DNA of 64,000 bases from Flabesymbios commensalis (taxonomy: Eukaryota > Annelida > Polychaeta > Terebellida > Flabelligeridae): contig OZ024904.1 of assembly GCA_964017125.1 (NCBI GenBank), forward strand, positions 3,204,914 to 3,268,913. Direction: 5' to 3'. Numbering within the stretch: the first letter of the stretch is position 1; each line of letters begins with the position of its first letter. Both the position numbers and the translations under genes were made by a program. Below, piece by piece: positions 21,590-33,400 of the stretch. The notes below the pieces were generated by a model. It was not told the origin of the DNA. It ran no database searches and saw only the letters and a list, made by a program, of their open reading frames with translations.

Positions 21590-21952
21590 GTGTCACTTTA
21601 ACATTATTTTAATTATTACATTTCGCCTTCACAAGTCTATGTTTTTATACAGAAATCACTATTTAAGGGAAATACAGTTGTGATTTACTTCATAAGTCTT
21701 CCATTTTATGATCATTTTTACATTGTTTATATATCTCAATTTGTATATACAATTTTTCTATACCGTAGTATAAGCGCTACAAACATGTCATCACACTTGT
21801 TATAAATAGGTGCCGATCATGTTATCATCAGCATTTTTAACTTTGAACATATATACTATATATTGCGAAAATATGATGTTGTTTTTAACTTGACATATTG
21901 GTCGTAAAGTGACTTAAATCGACATACTTACTTACTTGCTAACATTTATATA
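21590..21952 (+). mobile_element. Old, diverged LINE 3' UTR and tail
   Basis: It follows the order of the young LINE 3' UTR with many differences: AAGTCTTCCATTTTATGATCA, GCGCTACAAACATGTCATCA, TAGGTGCCGATCATG, then TTGACATATTGGTCGTAAAGTGAC and ACTTACTTACTT. It shows that the same LINE lineage was active long ago. Confidence 0.75.
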
Positions 21953-22189
21953 ATCAGTACAGCTTTGCAGAATTGTTAATTTTCGTCTTTGATTACTTAT
22001 TGTTGTATTATTAGATGAAAATTGTATTAATGAAATATGAAATAAAAATAATATCGACATCAGCTATTGTTTGAATCTTGTCAATTTGAAAGTACATCAG
22101 GGATGGCGGTCCCGATTTCATTTGACCCTTTCATTCAACATTCTATATCTTCTATTTTTCAAGTGTGAATTGTGGATGAAAATTACTTA

Positions 22190-22325
22190 ACCCGTTAAAA
22201 GCAAACTGTTAACCTTTAAAACACTAAATTAAATAATTTATTTTTTTACCTATTTGAAGCTGTGATCCGCTACCGCGTACCACAACTTCAAATTGGTAAG
22301 AAACAGTAGAGACAGTAGTGGAATT
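22190..22325 (+). repeat. H1-type TTAA MITE fragment
   Basis: AACCTTTAAAACACTAAATTAAATAA leads into a hairpin whose arms read TTGAAGCTGTGATCCGCTACC and CCACAACTTCAAATTGG. This matches the H1 family consensus. Confidence 0.6.
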
Positions 22326-22574
22326 TTGAGATTAGAGCTGCATGAAATAGAGGAGCGCCATAATTAATAAATTACTACATGTCAAAAGGTCTAAGTTTAA
22401 ACTTATTTTTTTTTGATTTTTTATTTAGGGTAGGTGCCGTAAGAGTAGATTAAAAAAAAATGCTTGACATATTTTATGACAATCAGGAGATAATTGCCTG
22501 AGAAATTAGCGAAAAAACATGCAGCGCAAAGTGACAGATTTATTGTGATTTTCGTTTTTAATTTGCTTTAGGCC

Positions 22575-22757
22575 TATTAGCAGATTAAATCGCAGTTCTT
22601 GGGAATGGAATATAAACATCAAGATTTCAAATTTATTTTCTCAAATTAAACAAATATATGTAATTTTCGCCTACTTGAAGTTGTGGGTCGCGGTAGCGAG
22701 ACACAACTTCTAGTGGGTGAAAAATCAAATACATTACCTTTAGCGGGTAAAGGGTTA
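22575..22757 (-). repeat. H1-type TTAA MITE
   Basis: In reverse orientation it carries the hairpin CTACTTGAAGTTGTGGGTCGCGG / GCGAGACACAACTTCTAGTGGG and ends AAAGGGTTAA at 22,757. Confidence 0.68.
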
Positions 22758-22784
22758 ATTCCCGTCTATGCTGGTGTAATATGA

Positions 22785-22985
22785 ACCCTTTACCTGTTAA
22801 ATTATCTAATATAAATTATCACCCACTTGAAGTTTTGTCTCGCTGGCGCGACCCACAACTTCAAGTGGGTGGAAATTACTTATATTTGTTTAATGTAAAA
22901 TCAAACATTTGCACACCATCATGTTTAAACACTCATTTCATTCCCAATAACAAAGGTGATTCAATCTACTAATAAAACAAATTAA
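22785..22985 (+). repeat. H1-type TTAA MITE
   Basis: It starts ACCCTTTACC and has hairpin arms CACCCACTTGAAGTTTTG and CCACAACTTCAAGTGGGTGG. The family body follows: ATTACTTATATTTGTTTAAT, CATTCCCAATAACA, ACTAATAAAACAAATTAA. Confidence 0.7.
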
Positions 22986-23019
22986 GATAAACTATAAACC
23001 CAAAGTCACATTAAAACTG

Positions 23020-23250
23020 ATCAACCAGGATCGCATGGTTTTCCCCGATTTCTCCGTCAATTCTGAAACGATTTCCTTGAAATTTTGCGAAGGCCATTTC
23101 CTAGTCAAATCCTAACGTTTGATATGTAATAAAATTCTAGAATTAGTTTATTTGGTTTATAGAGGGACGTCATAATTTCAATTTACTACATGTTTTCATG
23201 AAAATCTGAGAAATCAGCGAAAATCATGCGATTCTGTTTCATCAATTTTT
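23020..23250. repeat. Fold-back element copy (family of 58,864-59,265)
   Basis: GCATGGTTTTCCCCGATTTC near 23,033 faces GAGAAATCAGCGAAAATCATGC near 23,210. The middle (AGAGGGACGTCATAATTTCAATTTACTAC) matches the longer copy at 58,864 in reverse. A weaker relative lies at 22,360-22,540. Confidence 0.55.
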
Positions 23251-23914
23251 ATGCGACTTTTTTTTTGGCATGACGTACACACATTTTCTACCTTATCCAA
23301 GATATTGGTGATATATGCTATACATTTTGGAGCGATAAATAGGCTAAAAATTGTTTAGAGAATCTCTTTAAAAAGAAAATTTGCTGATCAAGAAAATATC
23401 ACGGTCATAGAGGTCACAGAAAGGTGAAATGTGAAATTCAGGTTTAGTCATCATTTATAAACCTTTGGGCCCCTATGTGAAATGTAATGTGAATTCCAGT
23501 AGCGCGAAACAAGTGATAGCACTAAAAGTGGCGTGACCAATAGACATCTAAGTTTAATTTCTCTATTTTAGATCAGAAAAAATCCACATTCTAATGAGGG
23601 AGGGTGGGAAAAAACATTAAGAAAAAACCTATCGAACCTATTTTTTGAAAGTTAATGAGGGCGATCAAATAAGAAAAACATTGGACACATCTTAAGCCTA
23701 ATGCTATCGAGGGCGACAAAATAAAAAACGGAGAAAAAACATAGTGGCCAATGGGCATCAAACAAAATTTGGCTGCGGCCTAAATATCGGTGCGCTATTT
23801 CAGATGGACTGAACATCTCCCTAAATTGCAGTCAATTAGTTTTATTTAGAAAAAAAACCCTGCTCCAATGCGCTCAACCGATTAGCTGCTAGTAATATGC
23901 GCCATGAGGCCTAC

Positions 23915-24012
23915 CCCAGCAAACACAAAACATTTGTATAACATTTATACAACGGCGGCACAACATTTTCAACATTGTAAAAATGTTATACAAATGTTTT
24001 GCGTTTTCTGGG
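23915..24012. repeat. Short palindromic repeat with CCCAGCAAACAC end
   Basis: CCCAGCAAACACAAAACATTTG and CAAATGTTTTGCGTTTTCTGGG form an imperfect palindrome around AACATTTATACAACGG. A related copy is at 32,623-32,722. Confidence 0.6.
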
Positions 24013-25470
24013 ATAGGCCTTTGCAAAGAAATTAATTTCATAGAGAGTAATTTAATACTTTTTAACCCATGCAGCGCTAAATTACCAAACAATTTAAATT
24101 TTCAACCACGTGAAGTTGTGGGTCGTGAAGTGGGTGGAAATTACCCATTTTCGTTTAATTTGGGACTAAACTAAACTACCGTAGCATTACATGAGAAATG
24201 ACAGAACTTTTCAAAATGATGACAGGTAGCAGAAAAAAAGCAGAAAATGGAGGATAAATGTTAAAAATACGTGTTTTTAAAACGGTCGAGCAGAGGACAC
24301 CAAATGCTTTTTGGTGTCCTCCCAAAAATGCCATGTGCGACCGCAGTGAATGATTTTCTTGGTGTCCTGTGTGCGACCTTTGGTGTCTCATGTTCGACCA
24401 TGTGGACACGAAATTTTTTCGTGTCCTTACTTTCTAGTGAAGATTTTCAATGTTACGACCACTTTCGTGTCTCACAATGTTTTGTGATCATAACTTTTCA
24501 CTGGTTTGTAGGTTTAATCTCCAATTTTCACAAAACTATATAAATATAGATAAAGACGAGATCCAACATTGATTCTGCTTTTTTGTACAGTCATTGTGAA
24601 ATAAAAACACTATATATGAGCGGTCGAACGGTCGCACATTTTACCATATATTCATAGTAATAATTAAACCCTTTTACTTGGTTTTCATTTGTTTTCAACT
24701 ATTATTTCTGCATCTGCATCATATTATTTGGCTTTTAGTTCACTTTTCATGCGATTATGGCAAGGTAATAAAACTTATGCCATGATTTAGTAGTAGCTGT
24801 CAATAGCACACGAAATGTTACGACCACCATAGCCTAATATATTTCATAAAAGGCTCTAATTATTATAAGTTAGCTGTTAATATGTGTTTTTTATACAAAA
24901 TTAGTTCTTCCTCTACAGATTTGTCCGTAAATTGATTAGAAAAAAATAATCGGTGTCCTGTGATAAACAATTGTTCTGGGTACGGTTTGAAATGTCCCAT
25001 TTATTTGCATCAAATAATGCATCAAAAAACAGTAGAAGTTGTCATAATTATTAAATTAAATGATCATGTTCAGATTTAAAAGCTCTTCTAGCTTCTTTAG
25101 TTTGTTTAGAATTGAAAAGTATTAAAATATTCCCAAGTTTGCATAGAGAAATGTCATTTTTGTCTATTAAAAAAAATACCCCATTTTCGACGCACCTTTT
25201 GAGAAAAAGCATATACAAATGGGACCTGGAAATCAAACCAGAAGACATCCCAACGAAATATTTACCATCTACGTTTTACCAGCTACCGTAGATCCGTTAC
25301 AGCCTTTGTAGGTCAGAGACCTGTTGACTGTTATCGCCAGATATAGATCTTCATTATCTTGAGCTATAAATGTAGGCCTATTAAAAGATTATCTATTAAA
25401 AGGCCACAGATTGACCGCGTACAAAATCCTGTGACATTTCTTTGGACTGTCATATCGGAAAATATCGAGG
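24013..25470. other. No gene seen
   Basis: An AT-rich stretch with an H1 fragment near 24,100-24,175 (AAGTTGTGGGTCGTGAAGTGGG). A small hairpin at 24,291-24,319 reads GAGGACACCAAA / TTTGGTGTCCTC, with several repeats of GGTGTCC and GTTCGACC nearby. No convincing exon or RNA gene is seen. Confidence 0.5.
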
Positions 25471-25473
25471 AGT

Positions 25474-25640
25474 AATCAGGTCGAAAATAGTTTTTTCTAG
25501 AATCAGTAACATTTTAGTTCCATGCCCGCATGCTCAGATTAGAGGCCGCACAGTCATCTGGTCGAAAATAGTTTTTTTTTTAATCAGTAACATTTCAGTT
25601 CCATGCCCGCATGCTCAGATTAGAGGTCGCACAGTCATTT
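25474..25640 (+). repeat. 83-bp tandem duplication
   Basis: GGTCGAAAATAGTTTTTT, then ATCAGTAACATTT and CCGCATGCTCAGATTAGAGG, occur twice in a row (from about 25,479 and 25,560) with few differences. Confidence 0.85.
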
Positions 25641-26400
25641 AAAAGTTATGGATATTTTTCGGACCTTGGGGTCGGGATCGCTCTCAGTCACCGCCATGTT
25701 GGATTTTTCAGGTAGAGCAAATACACCCATCCACGGCATCGGAGAGGACGACACGGCAATTTATGGAACATCGGTCGCAACCTTTGAAAAAAGACTTGAT
25801 AGATACCGGAGGGACCACCCTATATTGACCACACCGAATCGACGTAGGCCTACTCCAACAGGACAACGTCCAACTCACTCATACCACACACCAAAAACAC
25901 AGTGGCTGGCATTGGGTCGTTGTCTTGTGTTTGCTGGGATATTCTGGTGCACGATTTTGTACCCGATACATTGCAACAACAGTAGGCCCTATTCTGCGAA
26001 ACTCTTATGACCATGTCCTCCTTTGTTTTCACCGAGCTGGCTAATACAATGAAGTATGGGGGGGAGTATTATATAACCTTGTTTTCACCGAGTGACGTCT
26101 CTGCGTTTCACAGAATATGAGGTCATGGTAACAATATTATGATACCACCAATAAGCATTTGTTTTCTGACATTTTCTAGCTGTGCCAATGACGTTGAGTC
26201 AACGTCACAACAACGTCGGGTGCCCAGTGGGTATTGCCTACTCATTGCATTCACACCACGACTCCCTTACTCCACGAATCATTACTCACTTTATCTGCCG
26301 AGCGAAGCCTATGTATAACAATTTTGTATTGCTTGAATTGCTCAATAAAATATGTTTTAACTAAATTAGATAAGGTAATGTTCGATTGAAATACATGCAG

Positions 26401-26422
26401 GGAGGGGGGGGGGGGGGGGGGG
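26401..26422 (+). repeat. Poly-G tract
   Basis: About 20 consecutive Gs after GGA. Similar homopolymer C tracts occur at 31,057-31,068 and 34,099-34,109. Confidence 0.95.
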
Positions 26423-26710
26423 TTCACAGACACCCGAAAACCCCTCCCTCTGTTTGTTTTATAACATTTTTTGCACCTAAAACGAGATGCACACCTAAAA
26501 CGAGATGCACACCTGCCGGTACTGACTACTGATAGTATTCACACACTCCGCCATTCTGTGACCAGAGCAGCTTCTCCCCTCGCCCGCCTAGTGGGTGTGG
26601 CGCTGGTAACAGCATGACACTCCGCAAACATCACTCACTGTCTTTTTTCCGAGCGAAGCCATGTGGTCTATCACAATTATGCATTGCTTGAATAGGTCAA
26701 TAAAATATGC

Positions 26711-26953
26711 TTAGCCCTCACGATGCATTAAAGCATCATTTTACATCCATGAAAACAGACTTAATTCTCCTAAAACCAAGGGTTTTAGAACGAAAATTTC
26801 CAAAAAACTGGTTTACCAATACTTGGTAATTTTCCTTATTTTTTAAACCACATCAAATCATCTTCATCCACTACAAGTCGGGAGTTGCGACAGCAATTCG
26901 CGGCTTGTAGTGTATGAAGATGACAATGGTAAATTCAGGCCTGAAAGGGTTGA
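26711..26953 (+). repeat. H2-type TTAA MITE with 29-bp-arm palindrome
   Basis: The body runs from CCCTCACGATGCATTAAAGCATC to CAGGCCTGAAAGGGTTGA. The centre is a near-perfect palindrome around CTTCATCCACTACAAGTCGGG / GCGGCTTGTAGTGTATGAAG. It is the same family as 42,994, 45,365 and 47,681. Confidence 0.75.
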
Positions 26954-27233
26954 ACTAAAAGCACAGTAAATGAGATCGACTTGGAGCTGGCATCAATGCC
27001 TTAATCAGCCAGAAGAGAACCTGTACTAAGTTTAACCTACACTGCCCGCCGTAGACACTGCTACTTCGCATGTTAAAATTTGCAGATGGATGACGTCATA
27101 TGTCCCCTACTCTCAATTTCAAGTATTGTAGTAAGCTTGTGATTGGCCGGCTGTCTTGCTAAAAGTATCGTGATCGGCTGGCGAAAATATTATGGAGGGG
27201 GAGGGTTGGGTGTAGACAAACACCTGTGTGGAG

Positions 27234-27330
27234 CCCAGCAAACACCAGGTTTTGACCTAATGTTGTTTCAATATTGGCCCACCGCCAACGGCGCTGGACC
27301 AACATTGAAACAACATCGGGTCAAGTCCTC
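27234..27330. repeat. CCCAGCAAACACC palindromic repeat
   Basis: CCCAGCAAACACC, then AATGTTGTTTCAATATTGG, faces CCAACATTGAAACAACAT around GCCAACGGCGC. This is one of a dispersed family (39,327; 56,408; 56,555; 58,063; 60,708). Confidence 0.6.
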
Positions 27331-27544
27331 GTCTTTGCAGAGAGAACTGTCGGCATTTGGATACACGCGTGCCGTCTGTGTCTGGTTGGAGCAGGCTACA
27401 AAGAGCTCTGTGTAAGTTTAACCCAGTAAGTTTAATGTTGGTCCACAGTCTACAACCCTGGCCCAACGTTGAACAAACATTTGCTGAATGTCTCGCGTCT
27501 GCTAGGAATATATTCCACTTTGCTATTTAATAAATTGGGTAAGT

Positions 27545-27778
27545 AACCCTTTAAACCTTCACGCTACATCAAAACACTATTTTGCATCTGAAAAATAAAT
27601 TCTTAAAACTTAATTTCCTCCACATAGGGGTTTCAGATTTTTTTTTTTCATGGAACGTTTTAAGAATAGAGATAACTTCAAATCATCTTCATTCACTGCA
27701 AGTCGATAATTGTGACAGCAATTCACGGCTTGTGGAGGATGAAGATTACAATGGCAAATTCAGGCTTGAAAGGGTTAA
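27545..27778 (+). repeat. H2-type TTAA MITE, older copy
   Basis: It starts TAACCCTTTAAACC and ends CTTGAAAGGGTTAA. The central palindrome CATCTTCATTCACTGCAAGTC / CGGCTTGTGGAGGATGAAG has several mismatches. Confidence 0.7.
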
Positions 27779-28310
27779 CCCTTTCAACGCTGACCACCAC
27801 TAGTGTCATTTTTATTCAGTTTTGTTAGCAAATTAAATCATTCATATCTGGAGGAGATGTGTGTTGTTCGGAAACGTACACGAAAGCAGCCCTCTGTTAT
27901 CCCTCGACCACTATTTTTTGTAAGTATGAGGAAGCAGAAATTCATAGATCAGCTATCATGCAAGATTTCCAAAATAGTGAAAAAAAATTTTTTTTTAAAT
28001 GGCCGACTGGCGGCCATCTAGGATTTTTTAGTGTGAAATTTCTCATGGGTTATCCTTGTGTGAGACATTACATTTTGTTTTATATTCATGGTCCAGTCAT
28101 TTTGCATTTCTTGAATTAAGTAAATATTACGAAACTCAAAATGGCCTCTAAACGGTCATTTTGAAATTGTTTGATCCCAAAAGTTAATCAGGTCATTGGC
28201 TGACATAGCTGAACATATTTGGCAAATTAAAAGAAGATCTGATGGCAACTTTTTCCGGAATGCGCTAACGAGCATTTCCTCGTTAGTGGCCATAGTAATT
28301 AAAGGGTTGA
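27775..28310. repeat. Longer TTAA element (H6) with CCCTTT ends
   Basis: It starts TTAACCCTTTCAACGCTGACC, shares its TTAA with the preceding H2 copy, and ends GTTAGTGGCCATAGTAATTAAAGGGTT. The inner ORFs are short and unrecognised. It contains the palindromic AAAAAAATTTTTTTTT and GGCCGACTGGCGGCC. Confidence 0.5.
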
Positions 28311-29133
28311 TGATATGACGATCAAAATGTCACCAAAACAATTCCCCAGTGGTATGTGATGGCTATGCGAAGTATGAGGAAGCAAAAGTTGATAGATAAG
28401 TAGCTATCTTGAAAACAAATAACTGCGGCGGCAGCAGCGGACCGTGTGGAATACAGTAAGCAGCCCGCCTCGGCGAGGGCTGCTTAATTAAACATCAATA
28501 TTTGCACATATTTGTTCTTAAATTAGACATAATTGCAAGTGGGCGAAAATTTAAATTTAGCGCAAGTTGACGGGTTAGTCATAATATTGTAAGAAAGTTG
28601 CTGCACAGATGTGAATTTGTCGACGAGCAGAAAACTATACCAAGATGTCCTTGGCAGATGGGTTCAGGTAACAAAATTACCTGAACCTGAATATTGTGCA
28701 CACACTAATTCTACTCCTAGATTAACATGTTTAACAGGGGCCTAAGAGTCAAACACTATGCACGAGAGATGCTAATTAAAAAAATCACAGAATTTCCAAA
28801 ATATTCCCTGGTGTTTTCATCGCTTTTCCGTGCTTTCAAATTCCATGTTTTCCAGGTGATGTGGTTACTCTGTGTAGAAATTGATGGTAACCAGGGTTCC
28901 CATTCTGAATGTAAAATTCCCTGATTTCTCCCTGATCCTTATCAAAATTCTATGATTTAATTTGATTATAAATCTTGTTATTAAATACCATTTATTTGAA
29001 AGGAGTATGAAATGCGTGCGCAGGTATGAGGTATGCGCCCATCTAGTTACAACCTTTCAATGCCTTAGGCCTACGTACACCTGTATACAGAGACCGGTTT
29101 GAACTGAGTGATGAAAGTGCAATTGCAAAACAC
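28311..29133. other. No gene seen
   Basis: Mostly unique AT-rich DNA. GAAGTATGAGGAAGCAAAAGTTG near 28,370 repeats part of the H6 interior near 27,923. No coding or RNA feature is supported. Confidence 0.5.
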
Positions 29134-29276
29134 TAAGTCCTGCTTTCCATGTAAGCAGAAACGTGCGCGAGTACACCCGCGAGGAAACGGGCACAGACAT
29201 TAAACTATAGTGGAGTGTTTCCATGCTAGCGCGTTCCAGGGAGCGTGCTGGGGGTTCCAGTTGAATTCCACATGGC

Positions 29277-29675
29277 GTGACGTCATTCCCGCAAGCTTTA
29301 AAATGGCAACTGGGAGTCTGGAACATGCAAATGTTACTCTGTTATAAGTATAGAATGCAGCGGAATCGTCATCGCATAATGCTGATAGTTAGGGACACCC
29401 ACATATTCTGGGTGCGCGAAATTCTGAGGAGGAGAGAAGAAAAAGGTGCCTTTCTGGTGAGGGAGCTACAGTTGGATGCCGAAAATCACCATCAATTGGC
29501 CTACTTCCGAATGCTGATTAACCTTTTGACTGCTACAGCTCAAAATAAAATAAAAGAAACGATCCTATGTATCCTATATATATATGACGATCTTGTTATA
29601 CCGCAGGTGACTGTTAATGATTTTGTATTCTGTAATCCGCGGTATGGACCAAGGTTGACACCGCCGTATATATGA
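29277..29675 (+). pseudogene. Harbinger (HARBI1/ALP1-like) transposase N-terminal fragment
   Basis: An open frame of 132 codons that begins at GTG, with only internal ATGs. Residues about 43-81 read IFWVREILRRREEKGAF, then LVRELQLDAENHHQLAYFRM. This is the characteristic start of Harbinger nuclease proteins (WV..I...R...GAF..LV.EL..D...F..YFRM). After YFRM the similarity stops and the DDE nuclease domain is not visible. It lies inside a TAA-flanked element, so it is a transposon remnant rather than a host gene. Confidence 0.75.
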
Positions 29676-29755
29676 TGATTCTGTTATACTGCAGTATTTG
29701 AGCGGAATGTGATCATCATGCTACCGCGGTATAGAAATAGGCCATATTAGTTTAA

Positions 29756-29953
29756 AGGGACTGGCCCAGGCTAAAATCATCAAAAAATCGGTGATTTTAT
29801 TTCGGGTTCTTAATATGACCATATGATGTAAACATGTACATAGACCAGAACTGCAAATTTTTATAATTTTTGTGCTGCGCATTCACCAGTTAGGCTAGAT
29901 ATAGAGACGAAATTCACGCATTTCCTATTTTTGACATGGTTGTCAATAATTAG
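29756..29953 (+). repeat. Left half of a palindromic TTAA MITE
   Basis: It begins after TTAA (29,752) with AGGGACTGGCCCAGGC and follows the full copy at 35,672 through the loop, then breaks off at AATCAGGAATT. The right arm is missing. Confidence 0.8.
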
Positions 29954-31182
29954 AAATCAGGAATTAAAGCCCGATTCATTTCATTTTGGCCGGCCGTCTC
30001 TGTACATTTAATCATAATTAACGGTAGGCCACTGGAGCTTAACAGATCTCACGTTGTGACGAGTTATACCACATATCTTGCCCACTCTAATCTACAATGC
30101 CGGTGATTAAAGCACAATGCCGGGCCAATCTCACAAATACAAAAAAAATCATTTTTATTTCGAGAAGGTAAACCATCTAGCGCTTTAGCATTAATTTGCA
30201 ATGGGCACTCTCGCGATGTTGATCCAGCATTGAAACAGTGTTGATCTAGGCCTATACTTGCGCAAGCACGCAAAAATGCATTGTGACTTCATGAATGATA
30301 CATTCTGGGAAGCGAGATAATTCCATCCTGCAGTCTTCAGAAATATTCGTTCTCACTCAACAACAACTAGGTCTTCTGTCATGATGGATAATTCTTGCAA
30401 ATCTCATCGATTTTCAAAGCCCCGTGAATAATTGAGTTATACGATACAAAGCCTATCTTCCATTATAGGCCTACCTGTCAAGCAGTTTAAAGAATAGACC
30501 TACATCTAATTTTTTGCACGCAATAGAGCAGCGTATGTGCTATTAAAACGTCTATAGGCCTACTACTAGTCTAATCACGCCTTGTGTGATCCCATAGCGT
30601 GCACAGGGTCGGTGTAGATCCTTTCCAACTGACATTTCCGCCTAACGTCGCACTTCAATTTGTTCACTATACATGGAGTGTTTTCACGGAGCACAATACA
30701 CGGAAAATACCCCACTGCGTGACGACACACTGACTGGATGACTCTTTGATCGCGCGCGAGTGTCAAGACGTGCGCGTTTCAATCGATCCTGAATCGACTT
30801 TTTTTCCCGCGCGCGTTTAGCACGCGCGCTGAAACGCGTTTATGCAAACGGCGTTTATGCAAACGGTACACATTGTTTGTAATAAAGTGACTTTCCAGTA
30901 GGCAGACACACGCGCGTTTCTGCTCACATGGAAAGCGGGCCTAACGCGACTACAGAACTATGAACTGGATAAATTATTTATTTCACTTCATATCTGCAGA
31001 ACTTCCATTTTTTCACACTCTGCCTTCAGATAAATATTTATTTCCAAAATACTCCACCCCCCCCCCCCTTTAGGCTACGTTTCCATTGGTAAGGTTTTTT
31101 AGCCTGTCTGTTTCCATTGGTGCGTTTTTTATAGAAATCCGCATGTGATACCCGCGCGGATAATAGTAATCTTCTTGGTGAT

Positions 31183-31632
31183 GGACCAGGTGATGATGAT
31201 GATGGTGGTAGTGATGGTGTTGGTGATGTTGTTGATGGTGGTTGCGATTGTGGTGCTAGTGGTAATGGTGATGATGGTGTTGGTGGTGGTTTTGTTGGTA
31301 GTGTGGTAGTGGTGATGGTGGTGGTGATGGTGGTGGTGATTGTGTTGGTGGTGGTGGTGATGGTGGTTGCGATGGTGGTGCTGGTGGTAATGTTGATGAT
31401 GGTGTTGGTGGTTGTTTTATTGGTAGTGTGGTAGTGGTGATGGTGGTGGTGATTGTGTTGCTGGTGGTGCTGGTGATTGTGGTGGTGGTGCTGGTGGTAG
31501 TAGTGATGATGGTGGTGGTAGTGTCGGTGATGATGGTGGTGGTGATAGTGTTGTTGGTGATGGTGGTTGCGATGGTGGTGCTGGTGGTAATGGTGATGAT
31601 GGTGTTGGTGGTGGTTTTGTTGGTAGTGTCGT
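31183..31632 (+). repeat. (GGT/GAT)-rich minisatellite
   Basis: 450 bp of degenerate TGATGGTGGTGG-type triplets with longer internal repeats (GGTTGCGATGGTGGTGCTGG occurs repeatedly). Long His/Thr- or Val/Met-rich ORFs on both strands are composition artefacts. Confidence 0.95.
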
Positions 31633-31677
31633 ATAGTAGAGAAGGAAATCTGAAAATTGACGTTATTTAAGGAGTTA

Positions 31678-31830
31678 GTTGACACTTAAATTCCTAGAGA
31701 CAAATAAGATATCGCTGGAAAGGTATGAACGTCTAGTTTCACGTAGCGTGAACGGTTTTTGTGGCAAGTGGTCGAGTTTTTCATAAAACGTGCATTTGTG
31801 ACGTCATGTCGTGATGGTTTTGACGTCACT
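31678..31830 (+). repeat. Subterminal module of the 10-kb element, left end
   Basis: GTTGACACTTAAATTCC, AGAGACAAATAAGATATCGC, GGAAAGGTATGAACGTCTAG, GTGGTCGAGTTTTTCATAAAACG and TTTGTGACGTCATGTCG align in order with the reverse complement of about 39,893-40,057. Confidence 0.8.
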
Positions 31831-32622
31831 TTTTCACCAATTTCTACTGGATATTTATAAAGGTGGAACATTTATGAGCTGCGATATACACATGTAGATG
31901 CCGTTCAACATCCAGCATTTGTATAAATTATAGAGAATTGGCCTAGGTAGTCACACAAAAATGACATACATGCTTTGTACACATGACATCACTTGATTTT
32001 ATGCAACAGTTTCGAGCTTTTGTTTTATATGGTCTAATATTTTTTTAATAAAATAGGTTCAACATTATTATATTTTTTTAATTTGTATTATTAAAGCATT
32101 TTTCTTTTTTCCCCAGAAATAAATAATATCATTGGAAATGTATAGTTCTGTAGTTTCACGTGATATATTTCATTTTTACGACACGTGGTCGAGTTGTGCA
32201 ATAAACGTACATTTGTGACGTCACGTTTTCATGTACTACGTCATTTTGTCATTTTCTTTCAAATATTGTTAGCATGTGGACTATGAGAATATACAGGATG
32301 CCAGGTCATTTTTTATTTGGCACCGTAAAACGTGTTTCATGTACGTTATGCACGTGATCCTATACCAATATAACGTAGGCCTACATCCGTATCACAACAG
32401 CATGGCCGCAACGTCACTTTTTCGTGAATTGAATAACAGACACACGATAGCCCACAATATTGCAAATCTTGTATGTGGACATTTGATTTTTTATAATCAA
32501 GTAAGATATACCGCTGGAAAAGTCACAAAAAATATATTTTCTCCAATATGCAGCCCGCCTTGTCGAGTTTGAAATAAAACGTGCTTTTAAAAAATATGTA
32601 TAGAATAGATGTTTCATAACTG

Positions 32623-32722
32623 CCCAGTGAACACAAAACATTTGTATAACATTTGTACAACTTTGACATTTGTGCAACATTGTAGGCCTACAAATGTTAT
32701 ACAAAATGTTCTGTTTGTTGGG
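32623..32722. repeat. CCCAGTGAACAC palindromic repeat
   Basis: CCCAGTGAACACAAAACATTTG, then ACAACTTTGACATTTGTGC, faces CAAATGTTATACAAAATGTTCTG. It is a relative of 23,915-24,012. Confidence 0.55.
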
Positions 32723-33165
32723 TGGGGCATATAGGCCTATGTAACACGCACACACAATAGTCTACCAGTATGAGTTGAATAAGACTAGTAGCTGAATAGG
32801 CCTACTGTTTCTTTTCAAGAATTTATATCTCATGCTCAACATCACTAAGATAAAGATTTTCAGTTTCAGTTTGTAATAAATTGTCACAAAAATTGGGGTT
32901 AATTGGTAGGCCACATAACAAGTACCGGTAGGCCTAACAATATAACTGCACATAGCAAGACTGTGATAATGCGACTACAGAAACCATGCAACACGGCCAT
33001 TATTGTTATTCATCATGGTTGCAGTATAGAGTCTACATGGTATACTCGAGGTAACATAATTATATTATACTCATGTTTCCAAGCAATATCATACCAAAAG
33101 GTGTGTTCAGCTCTGGAAACCTAAAATCACATGCTAAAATAAATTATTGTTTCTCCCTTTCTCTA
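32723..33165. other. No gene seen
   Basis: Unique AT-rich sequence inside the 10-kb element, with two TAGGCCTA motifs. No supported coding or RNA feature. Confidence 0.5.
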
Positions 33166-33167
33166 TG

Positions 33168-33400
33168 TAACCCTTGAAGCGCTGGAATATTTATATTCAA
33201 AATAAGAGATCACGGGGATTTTCACTTTGAAACCATTTTAAATGTCTTAGTTTAGAGGTCTTTCTGCTTCATTTCAATACCTACGTTAAAGGGTCTACGG
33301 ACATTATACTTTTTATTTTTTTTTCAGTGCCGGAATAGACTTCAGACGTCAGACTTTGAGGCGTGGCACAACACTTTTAGTATCAAGACGAACCGTGTCT
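33168..33400 (+). repeat. H3-type MITE, decayed
   Basis: AACCCTTGAAGCGCTGGAATATT begins it. GAAACCATTTTAAATGTCTTAG, CTACGTTAAAGGGTCTACGG and then GACTTCAGACGTCAGACTTTG follow, which is the H3 order. The right arm of the palindrome is lost. Confidence 0.6.

Larger units (their letters stand above)
29137..30941. mobile_element. PIF/Harbinger transposon remnant with TAA duplication
   Basis: TAA flanks both ends (29,134-29,136 and 30,942-30,944). The terminal inverted repeats read GTCCTGCTTTCCATGTAAGC on the left and, reversed, GGCCCGCTTTCCATGTGAGC on the right, both followed by AGAAACG and alternating GCGCG. It contains a fragment of Harbinger transposase and a later palindromic MITE at 29,756. 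At 1.8 kb it is shorter than autonomous Harbinger elements, and no second (Myb-like) ORF is seen. Confidence 0.8.

Noticed and set aside
25648-26010. 120-codon ORF as a gene
   Set aside because: It runs through part of a palindromic repeat (GTGTTTGCTGGG) and shows no domain.
31038-31685. 215-codon His/Thr-rich ORF and similar ORFs at 40,091-40,555
   Set aside because: They are translations of the GGT/GAT minisatellites; all frames are open for compositional reasons.
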